Shown here: one piece after another, positions 52,990 through 60,670 of the stretch
Layout: each line of letters begins with the position of its first letter
How positions within the stretch are numbered: position 1 is the first letter of the stretch
Translations under genes and position numbers: made by a program
Notes under the pieces: model-generated
What the model was told of the DNA's origin: nothing
What the model saw: the letters and a program-made list of their open reading frames with translations, nothing else
The model's database searches: none
Source of the DNA: Nocardioides cavernaquae
GTDB lineage: Bacteria; Actinomycetota; Actinomycetes; Propionibacteriales; Nocardioidaceae
Direction of reading: 5' to 3'
NCBI RefSeq assembly: GCF_003600895.1
Contig: NZ_QYRP01000002.1
Span: forward strand, 1,240,001-1,304,000
DNA: 64,000 nucleotides

Positions 52990-53433
52990 GTGCAGACCGA
53001 CTATCGCCTCGCCCCGCAGTTCACCGCTCGCCTCTTCGGTCTTGCCCTGATGATCGGGGGGTTGCTGCTGGTGCTCGTCACGGTGCTCGTTGCGACCCTG
53101 CGCGTGTCCCCTGACCTGATCGTGGTGATGGCGCTCGTGATCATCGTGCTCGTCTTCGTCTCCGGGGCCATGGTGAGCCGCGGGGCGTACGTCGTCCGGC
53201 TGAGCGCCGATGGCTATCGCGTGCGGTTCGTGCGCGGTGCCGGGGTGAAGCAGGCCCGCTGGTCGGATGTCGCGGACGCGGTCACGACCGAGGTCGCCGG
53301 CTCGCCCTGCGTCGTACTCCGGCTCAAGGACGGGCGCTCGACGACCATCCCGGTCGAGGTGATGGCGGGCGACCGCGAGGAGTTCGTGCGCGAGCTCCGG
53401 ACCCACCTGGGCCGCGGCGGCACGTCGCGCTGA
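52990..53433 (+). CDS. PH-domain-like membrane protein
   Basis: A 147-residue protein with two adjacent membrane helices (about 15-60) followed by a bacterial PH-like beta domain (AYVVRLSADGYRVRFVRGAGVKQARWSDVADAVTTEV...CVVLRLKDGRSTTIPVEV). GTG 52990 has CAGAAT six bases upstream. Function unknown; such proteins sit at the inner membrane. Confidence 0.85.
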   Translation: MQTDYRLAPQFTARLFGLALMIGGLLLVLVTVLVATLRVSPDLIVVMALVIIVLVFVSGAMVSRGAYVVRLSADGYRVRFVRGAGVKQARWSDVADAVTTEVAGSPCVVLRLKDGRSTTIPVEVMAGDREEFVRELRTHLGRGGTSR

Positions 53434-53522
53434 TCCCCTCGTGGATCAGTCGGCCGATCGTCGGGTTGCGGACCGATTCCACGCTCCGGGGTCGGGTTCG
53501 GTAACCTGTGCCGCGCACCACT

Positions 53523-53613
53523 GGAGGCGTCGCCTAGTCCGGTCTATGGCGCCCGCCTGCTAAGCGGGTTTGGAGCTAAAACTCCATCGAGGGTTCAAAT
53601 CCCTCCGCCTCCG
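53523..53613 (+). tRNA. serV: tRNA-Ser(GCT)
   Basis: A 91-base tRNA with long variable arm, acceptor GGAGGCG/CGCCTCC, anticodon GCT in CTGCTAA and T-arm GGTTCAAATCC. GCCA follows the stem (discriminator G, CCA encoded 53614-53616). Confidence 0.97.
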
Positions 53614-53622
53614 CCAGTGTCC

Positions 53623-53655
53623 GAAGGCCCCCGTCGCAATGCGACGGGGGCCTTC
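53623..53655 (+). terminator. 15-bp hairpin after tRNA-Ser(GCT)
   Basis: GAAGGCCCCCGTCGC (53623-53637) pairs perfectly with 53641-53655 around AAT. It ends the tRNA transcript and separates it from the peptide locus. Confidence 0.85.
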
Positions 53656-53682
53656 GTCGTTCGGCCGTCTGGACGAAATGGG

Positions 53683-53760
53683 CAATTCTGCAGGTCTATG
53701 CAATGCATGTTTCTGCAAATCAGATCAGTGGCTGTCTGGCTGCACAGACCGGCAGAATTG
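53683..53760 (+). promoter_or_regulatory. Long inverted repeat upstream of the peptide gene
   Basis: CAATTCTGCAGGTCT (53683-53697) and AGACCGGCAGAATTG (53746-53760) pair over 9 + 5 bases with one mismatch, closing a 48-base inner region that has a second short stem (CAGAT/GTCTG). The region is AT-richer than its surroundings. It also holds the 11-mer GGCTGTCTGGC (53730-53740) found in the promoter of the nearby regulator gene. RNA leader or operator cannot be told apart from sequence alone. Confidence 0.5.
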
Positions 53761-53816
53761 GGATTCGAGGAAGCAGCCGTTGCCAGGCTCGGGCGGCAAA
53801 CTTAGGGAGACCCACC

Positions 53817-53939
53817 GTGAAGTCCAAGATCCTTCGTGGCATCGCCACGGCGATGACCGTCCTGGCCCTGTCTGTGGGCGCGGCGGCATCCTTCGACGCG
53901 CCCACCACGCACCCGGCTGCCGACACCGGCTGGCCGTGA
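53817..53939 (+). CDS. Small exported peptide precursor (40 residues)
   Basis: GTG 53817, with AGGGA eight bases upstream, opens a 40-codon frame. It has a basic start (MKSKILRG), a hydrophobic signal-like segment (TAMTVLALSVGAAAS) and a short polar tail (FDAPTTHPAADTGWP) that would be about 15 residues after cleavage near AAAS. It lies tail-to-tail with a LuxR/TrmB-type regulator and amid strong RNA structure. A secreted signal peptide is the attractive reading; a tiny orphan membrane peptide is the alternative. Confidence 0.55.
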   Translation: MKSKILRGIATAMTVLALSVGAAASFDAPTTHPAADTGWP

Positions 53940-53944
53940 GCCCC

Positions 53945-54037
53945 GGCGCCTCACGGAGGCGCCACCACTGATCTGAGACGAGGACCAGCCACCCCCACTG
54001 TTCGGTCCCTAGACCAATCCCCCCAGGTTCGTCTCAG
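53945..54037 (+). ncRNA. Structured 3' region of the peptide transcript
   Basis: Directly after the peptide stop, GGCGCCT/AGGCGCC forms a hairpin (53945-53963). Then CTGAGACGA (53973-53981) pairs with TCGTCTCAG (54029-54037), enclosing GGACC/GGTCC (53982-53986 with 54004-54008) and CCT/AGG stems, a multi-branched fold. It may be a small RNA or a stabilising 3' UTR. Confidence 0.45.
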
Positions 54038-54038
54038 A

Positions 54039-54075
54039 ACGCGAGGACAGCAGCCCGTCGTTGCTGTCCTCGCGT
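54039..54075. terminator. 14-bp hairpin between peptide and regulator genes
   Basis: ACGCGAGGACAGCA (54039-54052) pairs perfectly with 54062-54075. It lies between convergent genes and can stop transcription from either side. Confidence 0.8.
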
Positions 54076-54097
54076 TGCATTTCGGGGCGGGCGTGGT

Positions 54098-55081
54098 TCA
54101 GTCACCCTCGGCATCGCGACGCGCCGCTTCGAGGCCCATGCGGTAGCCGAGCTGGAAGCGCGTCTGCGCCTCGTAGGCGATCTTCAGATCGGCCAGGTAC
54201 GCCGCGTACGTCCGGTCGCTGACACCCATCCGCTTGGCGCTCGCCGTGTCCGGGTGGCCCTCGATGAGCATGCGCGAGGCCATGGCCCGCTGCTCCTTCG
54301 CGATCTCGGAGACGGGATCGGTGTGCGCGAGCGTGAACGGCCGGCCGCGGTCCCAGTTCCGCTCGAACATGTCGACCAGGTAGGCGACCAGGTTGGGGTC
54401 ACGGATGACGAGCGCGCCGCGGTGTCCGCCGGCCGCCGGGATCAGGGCCACGCGCCGGTCGACGACGATCAGCCGGTTGAAGAACTCGTCGAGCGTGCGC
54501 ACCTCGGCACCGATCGCGGTCACCTTCGCGACGTACTGCCGCTGGAAGCGGGCTCGTCGCGCGGCGTGCTGGTAGATCGTCCGCATCTGTACGCCGCGCT
54601 GCAGCGCAGCGGTGTCGCGCGCCGTGGCCGCCTTGAGGGCGACTGCATTCCGCCCGAGCTGCGGCTGCGCCGTGAGCAGCTCCTCGCGGGCGTCGGCCAG
54701 CAACTCCTCGAGGAACCGGTCGATCTGGTCGCCGTGGAGCTCGCTGATCGGCCCCTTCTCGGTGGCCGGGGAGCGCCGGTAGGTCTGCGCCAGCTCGGTG
54801 AACGCGTTGGCCCACGAGCTGGTCTCGGCGATCAGCTGTGATGCGCGCTGGCCCATCGGAGCGACAGTGGCGCTCTGGACCATCTGCGGGTCGACGACGA
54901 CGTACTGTCCCGGCGAGTGCTCGCGGAGCAGCCCGAGACGCTGCAGCAGCGTCGTTTCCGCGGCGGCCTTCGTGACCAGCGGGTCGTCCGCTGCGACGCC
55001 CCCACGCACGGCGATCTCGGCGAACAACTGGCCAGCCGTCGACTCCAGGAGCTGCAGTTGTTCTGGACCCACGTTCCCCAT
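54098..55081 (-). CDS. LuxR/TrmB-type helix-turn-helix regulator
   Basis: A 327-residue regulator. The N-terminal 60 residues form a TrmB-like winged helix (QLLESTAGQLFAEIAVRGGVAADDPLV...LLQRLGLLREHSPGQYVVVDP); the centre (ARRARFQRQYVAKVTAIGAEVRTLDEFFNRLIVVDRRVALIPA) is the phospholipase-D-like sensor part seen in this group; the C terminus (EGHPDTASAKRMGVSDRTYAAYLADLKIAYEAQTRFQLGYRMGL) is a LuxR-like HTH. The family is abundant in Streptomyces and other actinobacteria with few known ligands. ATG 55081 follows GGGAAGGGG. Its promoter contains an inverted repeat related to one in front of the peptide gene. Confidence 0.82.
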   Translation of the reverse strand: MGNVGPEQLQLLESTAGQLFAEIAVRGGVAADDPLVTKAAAETTLLQRLGLLREHSPGQYVVVDPQMVQSATVAPMGQRASQLIAETSSWANAFTELAQTYRRSPATEKGPISELHGDQIDRFLEELLADAREELLTAQPQLGRNAVALKAATARDTAALQRGVQMRTIYQHAARRARFQRQYVAKVTAIGAEVRTLDEFFNRLIVVDRRVALIPAAGGHRGALVIRDPNLVAYLVDMFERNWDRGRPFTLAHTDPVSEIAKEQRAMASRMLIEGHPDTASAKRMGVSDRTYAAYLADLKIAYEAQTRFQLGYRMGLEAARRDAEGD

Positions 55082-55113
55082 GACGCCCCTTCCCTCCCCG
55101 TCGCGGTGATCAT

Positions 55114-55139
55114 GCCAGACAGCCGATTTCAGGTCTGGC
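55114..55139. promoter_or_regulatory. Inverted repeat GCCAGAC-N12-GTCTGGC
   Basis: Perfect 7-base arms at 55114-55120 and 55133-55139, about 19 bases centre to centre, lie upstream of the regulator start (55081). GCCAGACAGCC (55114-55124) is the reverse complement of the 11-mer at 53730-53740. A LuxR-type dimer site for autoregulation is likely. Confidence 0.55.
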
Positions 55140-55190
55140 TCGCGCTTCGGCTATTCTCTTCCAGTCCTCGCGGTGAACGCCGCGAGATGG

Positions 55191-55263
55191 GCGCCTGTAG
55201 CTCAACGGATAGAGCATCTGACTACGGATCAGAAGGTTTGGGGTTCGAATCCCTACAGGCGCA
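55191..55263 (+). tRNA. argV: tRNA-Arg(ACG)
   Basis: A 73-base tRNA: acceptor GCGCCTG/CAGGCGC, D-arm GCTCAACGGATAGAGC, anticodon ACG in CTACGGA, T-arm GGGTTCGAATCCC. CCA not encoded. Confidence 0.97.
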
Positions 55264-55270
55264 CAGACGA

Positions 55271-55300
55271 AAACGGCCCGGTCTTCTGACCGGGCCGTTT
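55271..55300 (+). terminator. 13-bp terminator after tRNA-Arg
   Basis: AAACGGCCCGGTC (55271-55283) pairs with 55288-55300 around TTCT, ending in TTT. Confidence 0.88.
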
Positions 55301-55432
55301 CGCATTTCTCGCCGCCCCACGCTGCGATGACCCGGGCGCCGGCAAATCGCTGGCCGGGTCGACCCCCTCCCCTTAGCGTTGGAGGTGCGCGGGCCCCAAC
55401 TGGGGGTTCTGCGACCGAGGAAGGACAGCGAC

Positions 55433-55609
55433 GTGCCCAGGTCCTGCAGCCTCAGCACCACGCCCCGCGGTTTCGCGGATCGTGCGACGCGTGCTGCCTT
55501 CGCCGGCTCTGGCTGCGAGCAGGCCGCCGCGATCGCCGTCCTCGGCACCGAGTCGACCGAGCGCCACCTGGTGCGGCCGTCGGACTCCCTGGAGCTGCCC
55601 GTGATCTAG
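55433..55609 (+). CDS. Hypothetical 58-residue small protein
   Basis: GTG 55433 follows GAGGAAGGAC at good spacing and opens 58 codons with two Cys and no membrane segment (MPRSCSLSTTPRGFADRATR start, SLELPVI end). A TAGCGT box (55374-55379) upstream could also give a leaderless start at GTG 55385. A strong terminator 30 bases after the stop supports a real transcript. No family is recognised. Confidence 0.45.
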   Translation: MPRSCSLSTTPRGFADRATRAAFAGSGCEQAAAIAVLGTESTERHLVRPSDSLELPVI

Positions 55610-55639
55610 GTGCACCATGCACCCGGACCCACACACGGG

Positions 55640-55686
55640 AAGGGCCGCTCCAGCCGAGGCAGACGTCTCGCAGGAGCGGCCCTTTT
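55640..55686 (+). terminator. Rho-independent terminator
   Basis: AAGGGCCGCTCC (55640-55651) pairs with GGAGCGGCCCTT (55673-55684), followed by TT. It ends the small-protein transcript just before the tRNA-His-like element. Confidence 0.85.
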
Positions 55687-55700
55687 GCTGCGCGGACCAC

Positions 55701-55774
55701 GTGGCCGAAGGAAAAACGGTGCGCCGCCTGACTGTGGCTCAGGTGTTTAGCGGGTTCGACTCCCGTCGGTCACC
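55701..55774 (+). tRNA. tRNA-His(GTG)-like element with degenerate D-arm
   Basis: The 74 bases fold as acceptor GTGGCCG/CGGTCAC (one G-U), anticodon stem CCTGA/TCAGG with loop CTGTGGC (anticodon GTG, U33 kept) and T-arm GCGGG-TTCGACT-CCCGT, with C73. The parts match actinobacterial tRNA-His closely. However the D-arm region (AAGGAAAAACGGTGCGCC) cannot form the usual four-bp stem, position 8 is A instead of U, the base before G1 is C where tRNA-His needs G-1, and the variable loop has six bases. It is either an unusual tRNA, a pseudo-tRNA, or a tRNA mimic in the leader of the HNH gene. Confidence 0.5.
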
Positions 55775-55825
55775 TCAGGTTAATCAGCACAGGAGAGCAT
55801 GATGGAGAGGAAGGAGGTGTCAGCG

Positions 55826-56290
55826 ATGACTGAAGCCGCCGCGTTCCACGGCAGCGTCATGCTGCTGAACGCCTCCTACGAGCCCATGGGCAAGGTGTCG
55901 TTCAAGCAGGCGGTGCGGATGGTTGCCCGCAAGGTTGCAGCGATCGAGGAGTCCGTCGAGGGCCGTATGGCGGGTCCCTGGCCCTGGCCGCGCGTCATCC
56001 GGCTGCTGCGCTACATCAGCCCGAAGTGGCTCTACCGTCCGGCGCCGTGGCACCGGGGTGGAGTGTTCATCCGGGACGGGCACCGGTGCGCCTACTGCTC
56101 CGCGAAGGCGACGACCATCGACCACATCCTTCCGCGTTCGCGTGGCGGCGAGTGGTCGTGGCTGAACTGCGTCGCGGCGTGCCAACCGTGCAACGGCAAG
56201 AAGGGCAACCGCACTCCCCGGGAGGCCGGGATGGCGCTGCGCATCCAGCCCCGTGTCCCGACACGGGCGCAGCTGGCTGCGCTGGCCTGA
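55826..56290 (+). CDS. HNH endonuclease family protein
   Basis: A 154-residue protein with the conserved actinobacterial opening VMLLNASYEPMGKVSFKQAVRMV and a C-terminal HNH domain: CAYCSAKATTIDHILPRSRGGEWSWLNCVAACQPCNGKKGNRTP, with two Cys pairs for structural zinc and the His-Asn-His active site. Start ATG 55826 is preferred over 55799 because AAGGAGG lies eight bases before it. It is a widely conserved chromosomal HNH gene rather than a phage one; its substrate is unknown. A tRNA-His-like element lies 51 bases upstream. Confidence 0.9.
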   Translation: MTEAAAFHGSVMLLNASYEPMGKVSFKQAVRMVARKVAAIEESVEGRMAGPWPWPRVIRLLRYISPKWLYRPAPWHRGGVFIRDGHRCAYCSAKATTIDHILPRSRGGEWSWLNCVAACQPCNGKKGNRTPREAGMALRIQPRVPTRAQLAALA

Positions 56291-56329
56291 CCCGCCGGAT
56301 TGCTGTCCGTCGCCTCGGCCCGGCGGATC

Positions 56330-56746
56330 TCAGGCGACGGACAGCTCGACCTCGATGTTGCCGCGGGTGGCGTTGGAGTACGGGCACACCTCGTGGGCGG
56401 CCTTGACGAGGACCAGCGCTGCCTCGTGATCCATCGCCGGCAGGGTGACCTCGAGGGCGACGGCGAGGCCGAAACCGCCGCCAGCGTTGGCGTGGAGGCT
56501 CACGTCGGCGACCACTTCGGAGTCGGTGGTGTCGCCACCGAGCTGGCCGGCGACCAGCTTCAGCGCGGAGTGGAAGCAGGCGGCGTAGCCCGCGGCGAAG
56601 AGCTGCTCCGGGTTGGTGGCACCGCCGGGGCCGCCGAGCTCCTTCGGCATGCGGACGTCGGCGTCGAGCAGCCCGTCGGTGGACTGGACGTGGCCGTTGC
56701 GGCCGTCTCCGGTGGCAACGGCAGAGGCAGTGTAGAGAGATGTCAT
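56330..56746 (-). CDS. ohr: Organic hydroperoxide resistance protein Ohr
   Basis: A 138-residue OsmC/Ohr peroxidase with the two catalytic Cys in AACFHSAL and HEVCPYS. It reduces organic and lipid hydroperoxides with lipoyl-protein electrons. The ATG 56746 lies within one of two TGTGCACA operators, and the gene is divergent from ohrR. Confidence 0.95.
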   Translation of the reverse strand: MTSLYTASAVATGDGRNGHVQSTDGLLDADVRMPKELGGPGGATNPEQLFAAGYAACFHSALKLVAGQLGGDTTDSEVVADVSLHANAGGGFGLAVALEVTLPAMDHEAALVLVKAAHEVCPYSNATRGNIEVELSVA

Positions 56747-56770
56747 GTGCACAACTGTATTGTGCACAAT
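56744..56770. promoter_or_regulatory. Two OhrR operators (TGTGCACA)
   Basis: TGTGCACA occurs at 56746-56753, over the ohr start, and at 56761-56768 in the perfect 12-base palindrome ATTGTGCACAAT (56759-56770). Their centres are 15 bases apart between ohr and ohrR. Confidence 0.75.
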
Positions 56771-56794
56771 GGAATGACGCAAGAGGGACAGATG

Positions 56795-56800
56795 TAGGCT
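56795..56800 (+). promoter_or_regulatory. -10 box TAGGCT of ohrR
   Basis: TAGGCT ends six bases before GTG 56807. Confidence 0.5.
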
Positions 56801-56806
56801 TCCTGC

Positions 56807-57265
56807 GTGGCCACTTCGTCGTACCCGCAGCTGCAGCTCGACCGGCAGCTCTGCTTCCCGCTGTACGCCACCACGCGCGCGGTGACGAAGCAGTACAACG
56901 CGCTGCTCGGCGACCTCGGCCTGACCTATCCGCAGTACCTCGTGCTCCTCGTTCTCTGGGGAGCTGAGGCACCGCTCGCGGTCAGCGAGCTCGGCGCGGA
57001 GCTCCGGCTCGACTCGGGCACGCTGACGCCGCTGCTCAAGCGCCTCGAGGCGATGGGGTACGTCGACCGGTCGCGCGACGCGCACGACGAACGGCGCGTG
57101 CTGGTCCAGACCACGCCCGACGGGGCCGCTCTCCAGGCCAAGGTCGCTGACGTGCCGACGCGGCTGTTCGCCGCGATGGGCGTCAGCGAGGCCGAGGCAC
57201 GCGATCTCCGCGATCGCCTCACGGCCCTGATGGCGAACCTCGACGCGAGCGTCGGGCTCGACTGA
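56807..57265 (+). CDS. ohrR: MarR-family peroxide sensor OhrR
   Basis: A 152-residue winged-helix repressor. Cys16 in LDRQLCFPLYA is the reactive residue oxidised by organic peroxides, and YDRSRDAHDERRVLV-like segment (VDRSRDAHDERRVLVQ) is the wing. Oxidation releases DNA and induces ohr. It would bind the TGTGCACA pair between the divergent starts. Confidence 0.95.
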   Translation: MATSSYPQLQLDRQLCFPLYATTRAVTKQYNALLGDLGLTYPQYLVLLVLWGAEAPLAVSELGAELRLDSGTLTPLLKRLEAMGYVDRSRDAHDERRVLVQTTPDGAALQAKVADVPTRLFAAMGVSEAEARDLRDRLTALMANLDASVGLD

Positions 57266-57268
57266 GCC

Positions 57269-58249
57269 TCAGCTCGTCCAGCGGGGCTGGCGGTCCTTGT
57301 CGACCAGCGCGGCGCGGACGCCCTCGATGAAGTCGGGGCTGGTGATCACCCGATCGGCGGCCGCGAGCTCCATGTCCAGGCAGTCGGCAAGCGAGAGCTC
57401 CCGTCCGCGTGCGAGCAGGTCGAGGGTCACGGCCAGGCTGGCGGGGGAGGCGTTGTCCAGCATCGCGAGCGCCTCCTCAGCCCAGCCACCCCCGACTTGG
57501 CGCAGCCGCTCTCGGATCCCGTCGGGACCGTCGAGCGCTGACGGCGCGAAGCAGTGGGCGATGGCATCCCGGTGCTCGGCGATCGGGCTGGGGCCGAGGT
57601 CGGCCGGTGCGAGCTCGCGCAGCAGCGAGTCGATGGGCGCGTCGTGCTCCGCGAGCAGATCAGGGATCGTGCCCAGCACCTCGCGCTCGCAGCTGTGCGT
57701 CGCCATGCCGATCGCCATCGCGTCCGCCGCGCCGAAGCGTGCTCCGGTGAGCGCCAGGTAGCGGCCGACTTCGCCGGGGAGACGCGGCAGGAAGTGGGAG
57801 CCGCCGACGTCGGGGAAGAACCCGATCTGCGTCTCCGGCATCGCGAAGACGGCATTCTCCGTGACCACGTGGAACGCGCCGTGGACGCTGAGCCCGAGCC
57901 CGCCGCCCATGCAGATCCCGTCGATCAGCGCCACCACCGGGACGGGGTACGAGCCGAGCAGCAGGTTCACGGCGTACTCGGTGGAGAAGAAGCGATGCGC
58001 TGCATCCGGGTTGCCGTCGAGCACGTCCTGACGCACCTGCCGGATGTCGCCGCCCGCGCAGAACGCCCGCTCCGAGGTCGACTCGATCGTCACGGCGCGC
58101 AGGTCCTGGCCAGCCCAACCGTCCAGCGCTGCCCTGATCGTCTCGACCATGTCGAGCGTGAGGGCGTTGAGGGCGTGGTCCCGGGTCAGCACGATCCGGC
58201 CGACGCGGCCGGTCCGGGTGATGCGGACGTCGGCGGAAGGGGTGGTCAT
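57269..58249 (-). CDS. 3-Hydroxyisobutyryl-CoA hydrolase (crotonase superfamily)
   Basis: A 326-residue crotonase-fold enzyme. AFCAGGDIRQV and DGICMGGGLGLSVHGAFHVVTENAVFAMPETQIGFFPDVGGSHFLPRLPG form the oxyanion hole and acidic site characteristic of HIBYL-CoA hydrolases of valine breakdown, rather than enoyl-CoA hydratase. ATG 58249 is used (CATCCT six bases upstream); the longer open frame is not. It complements the leucine-type carboxylase genes at 17-21 kb, but is not linked to them. Confidence 0.9.
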   Translation of the reverse strand: MTTPSADVRITRTGRVGRIVLTRDHALNALTLDMVETIRAALDGWAGQDLRAVTIESTSERAFCAGGDIRQVRQDVLDGNPDAAHRFFSTEYAVNLLLGSYPVPVVALIDGICMGGGLGLSVHGAFHVVTENAVFAMPETQIGFFPDVGGSHFLPRLPGEVGRYLALTGARFGAADAMAIGMATHSCEREVLGTIPDLLAEHDAPIDSLLRELAPADLGPSPIAEHRDAIAHCFAPSALDGPDGIRERLRQVGGGWAEEALAMLDNASPASLAVTLDLLARGRELSLADCLDMELAAADRVITSPDFIEGVRAALVDKDRQPRWTS

Positions 58250-58274
58250 CAGGTCAGGATGGCAGGACCGGCGG

Positions 58275-59441
58275 TCAGTCCCGGCCGTAGATGTCGCGCG
58301 TGTAGACCTTGTCCGGGACGTCGTCGAGCACATCGGTGCGCCGGTTGGCGATGATCACGTCGGCGCGCTTCTTGAACTCGTCGAGGTCGCTGATCACCTC
58401 GGAGCGGAAGAACTCGGGGTCGGTCAGTGCCGGCTCGTAGATCACGATCTCGACGCCCTTGGCCTTGAGCCGCTTCATCACGCCCTGGATCGAGGACATG
58501 CGGAAGTTGTCGGAGCCGGCCTTCATGATCAGGCGGTAGATGCCGACCGTGGTCGGGTTGCGACGCAGGATGTCCTCGGCGATGAAGTCCTTGCGCGTCG
58601 TGTTCGACGACACGATCGCGCTGATCAGGTTCTGCGGCACGGCCTCGTAGTTGGCCTGCAGCTGCTTGGTGTCCTTGGGTAGGCAGTAGCCGCCGTAGCC
58701 GAAGGACGGGTTGTTGTAGTGCGACCCGATGCGCGGGTCGAGGCCGACGCCCTCGATGATCTGCGAGGTGTCGAGGCCGTGGACCGCGGCGTAGGTGTCG
58801 AGCTCGTTGAAGTACGCCACGCGCAGCGCGAGGTAGGTGTTGGCGAAGAGCTTGATCGCCTCAGCCTCGGTGGAGCCGGTGAACAGCACCGGGACGTCGG
58901 TCTTGACCGCACCCTCGACCAGCAGGTCGGCGAACCGGCGGCCCTCGGGGGTGTCCGACCCCACGATGATGCGGCTCGGGTTCAGGTTGTCGAAGAGCGC
59001 CCGGCCCTCGCGGAGGAACTCGGGGGAGAAGATGATCTTCGTGCCGGGGTGCTGCTCGCGCATGCGGCCGGTGAAACCGACGGGGATCGTCGACTTGATG
59101 ACCATCGTCGCGTCCGCGTTCACGGCGAGGACGTCGCGGATGACGGACTCGACGGTCGACGTGTTGAAGTAGTTGGACTTCGGGTCGTAGTCGGTCGGGG
59201 TCGCGATGATGACGAACTCCGCGTCGGTGTACGCCGCGGCCCGGTCGGTCGTCGCGCTCAGGCTCAGCGGCTTGTTCGCGAGGTAGTCCTCGAGCTCGAC
59301 GTCCTCGATCGGTGACTTCTTCTGGTTGACGAGGTCGACCTTGGCCTGGTCGATGTCGACGGCGACCACATCGTGGTGCTGTGCGAGCAGGACGGCGTTG
59401 GACAGACCCACGTAACCAGTGCCGGCAATGGCGATCTTCAT
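58275..59441 (-). CDS. ugd: UDP-glucose 6-dehydrogenase
   Basis: A 388-residue dehydrogenase that oxidises UDP-glucose twice to UDP-glucuronate for polysaccharides. [14 protein letters not shown] is the NAD loop, [12 protein letters not shown] binds the sugar, and Cys253 in GGYCLPKDT is the thioester nucleophile. The length fits the short Klebsiella/E. coli type. It is a single gene 25 bases from the HIBYL-CoA hydrolase gene on the same strand. Confidence 0.95.
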   Translation of the reverse strand: MKIAIAGTGYVGLSNAVLLAQHHDVVAVDIDQAKVDLVNQKKSPIEDVELEDYLANKPLSLSATTDRAAAYTDAEFVIIATPTDYDPKSNYFNTSTVESVIRDVLAVNADATMVIKSTIPVGFTGRMREQHPGTKIIFSPEFLREGRALFDNLNPSRIIVGSDTPEGRRFADLLVEGAVKTDVPVLFTGSTEAEAIKLFANTYLALRVAYFNELDTYAAVHGLDTSQIIEGVGLDPRIGSHYNNPSFGYGGYCLPKDTKQLQANYEAVPQNLISAIVSSNTTRKDFIAEDILRRNPTTVGIYRLIMKAGSDNFRMSSIQGVMKRLKAKGVEIVIYEPALTDPEFFRSEVISDLDEFKKRADVIIANRRTDVLDDVPDKVYTRDIYGRD

Positions 59442-59482
59442 GGGGTGACGGTATCGACTGCAGGTGAACGCATGGTTTCCGG

Positions 59483-60640
59483 TCAGTCCGAAAGGATGTC
59501 GACGTCGTCCGCGGCCAGCATCACCGCGCCGAGCAGCGAGGCGCGGTCGCCCAGCGCTGCCGCAACCACCGGGGTGCCGGCGACGTCGGCCAGCGCGTGC
59601 CGGCGAAGGCCGATCCGTGTGGGCGCGAGCAGGAGCTCACCGGCGCGGGCCATGTCGCCGCCGACGACCACCACGGCCGGATTGAGCAGGTTGACGATGG
59701 CAGCCATGCCCCAGCCCAGGTGGAGGCCGGCATCCTCGAAGAGTCTCCGCGCGGACACATTGCCTTCCTCTGCCGCGGCGATGACCTCCGCCAGCGTTGC
59801 GCCGGGGAGCTGGGCGGAGACCAGCCCGAGTGCGGATCCGGTGGATGCATACGCCTCGAGGCAGCCGCGGCTCCCGCAGCGGCACAGCGGACCCTCCTCG
59901 TCGAGGGTCAGGTGTCCGATCTCGCCCGCGGTGCCGTCCGCTCCCCGAAAGAGCTGGTCGTTGATGATCACGCCGCCACCGACGCCGGAGGAGACCTTCA
60001 CGTAGAACGCGGAGTGGTGGCCGCGGGCGGCGCCGACCTGGTGCTCGGCGAGCACGCCGAGGTTCGCGTCGTTCTCGATGAGCACCGGCAGGCCGAAGTG
60101 CTCGCTGGCGACGCGGCGGGCGTTGACCCCGACCCAACCGGGCAGGATCGCCGAGGAGCGCACGAGGTCGTCGCTGACGGGAGCGGGCAGGCCCAGCCCG
60201 ATCGCGCGGATCTCGCCGGGGCTCGCGGCAGCCTCCGCCGAGGCCTGCTCCAGCAGGGTGGTCGCCTGCGCCAGGCCGTCGGCGTACGCGTGATCGGGGG
60301 AGGACGGCGCGCGTGCCTCGCCCAGGATGCGACCGGAGAGGTCGGCGACGGCGACGGCGACGTGGGTGTGGCCGAAGTCGATGCCCGCCACCAGCCCAGC
60401 GGCGCGGGCCAGGCGCACGACGGTGCCTCGGCGGCCGCTGCCCGGGTCGGTCTCGACGAGCCCGGCTGCGGACAGCTCGCGGACGATGTTGGAGACCGTC
60501 GCCCCGGCGAGCCCGGTCCTCCGGGCGATCTCGGCCTGGGTGAGGTCGTCCGAGGGACGTGCCCGAAGCAGCGCGACGACGCGTCGCTGGTTGGCCGGCC
60601 GCAGCGAAGCGGTTGACCCGGGGGCGGACGTCGACGGCAT
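59483..60640 (-). CDS. ROK-family transcriptional regulator
   Basis: A 385-residue repressor: N-terminal winged helix ([30 protein letters not shown]) and a ROK sugar-kinase-like domain with [11 protein letters not shown] and the zinc motif [15 protein letters not shown] regulators sense sugars. It is divergent from a pentose-type ABC importer, with a symmetric low-GC operator region between, so it most likely represses that importer and is released by the sugar. Confidence 0.92.
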   Translation of the reverse strand: MPSTSAPGSTASLRPANQRRVVALLRARPSDDLTQAEIARRTGLAGATVSNIVRELSAAGLVETDPGSGRRGTVVRLARAAGLVAGIDFGHTHVAVAVADLSGRILGEARAPSSPDHAYADGLAQATTLLEQASAEAAASPGEIRAIGLGLPAPVSDDLVRSSAILPGWVGVNARRVASEHFGLPVLIENDANLGVLAEHQVGAARGHHSAFYVKVSSGVGGGVIINDQLFRGADGTAGEIGHLTLDEEGPLCRCGSRGCLEAYASTGSALGLVSAQLPGATLAEVIAAAEEGNVSARRLFEDAGLHLGWGMAAIVNLLNPAVVVVGGDMARAGELLLAPTRIGLRRHALADVAGTPVVAAALGDRASLLGAVMLAADDVDILSD

Positions 60641-60670
60641 GGCAGCACTCTCGACCAGCGGGTGCTAGTA

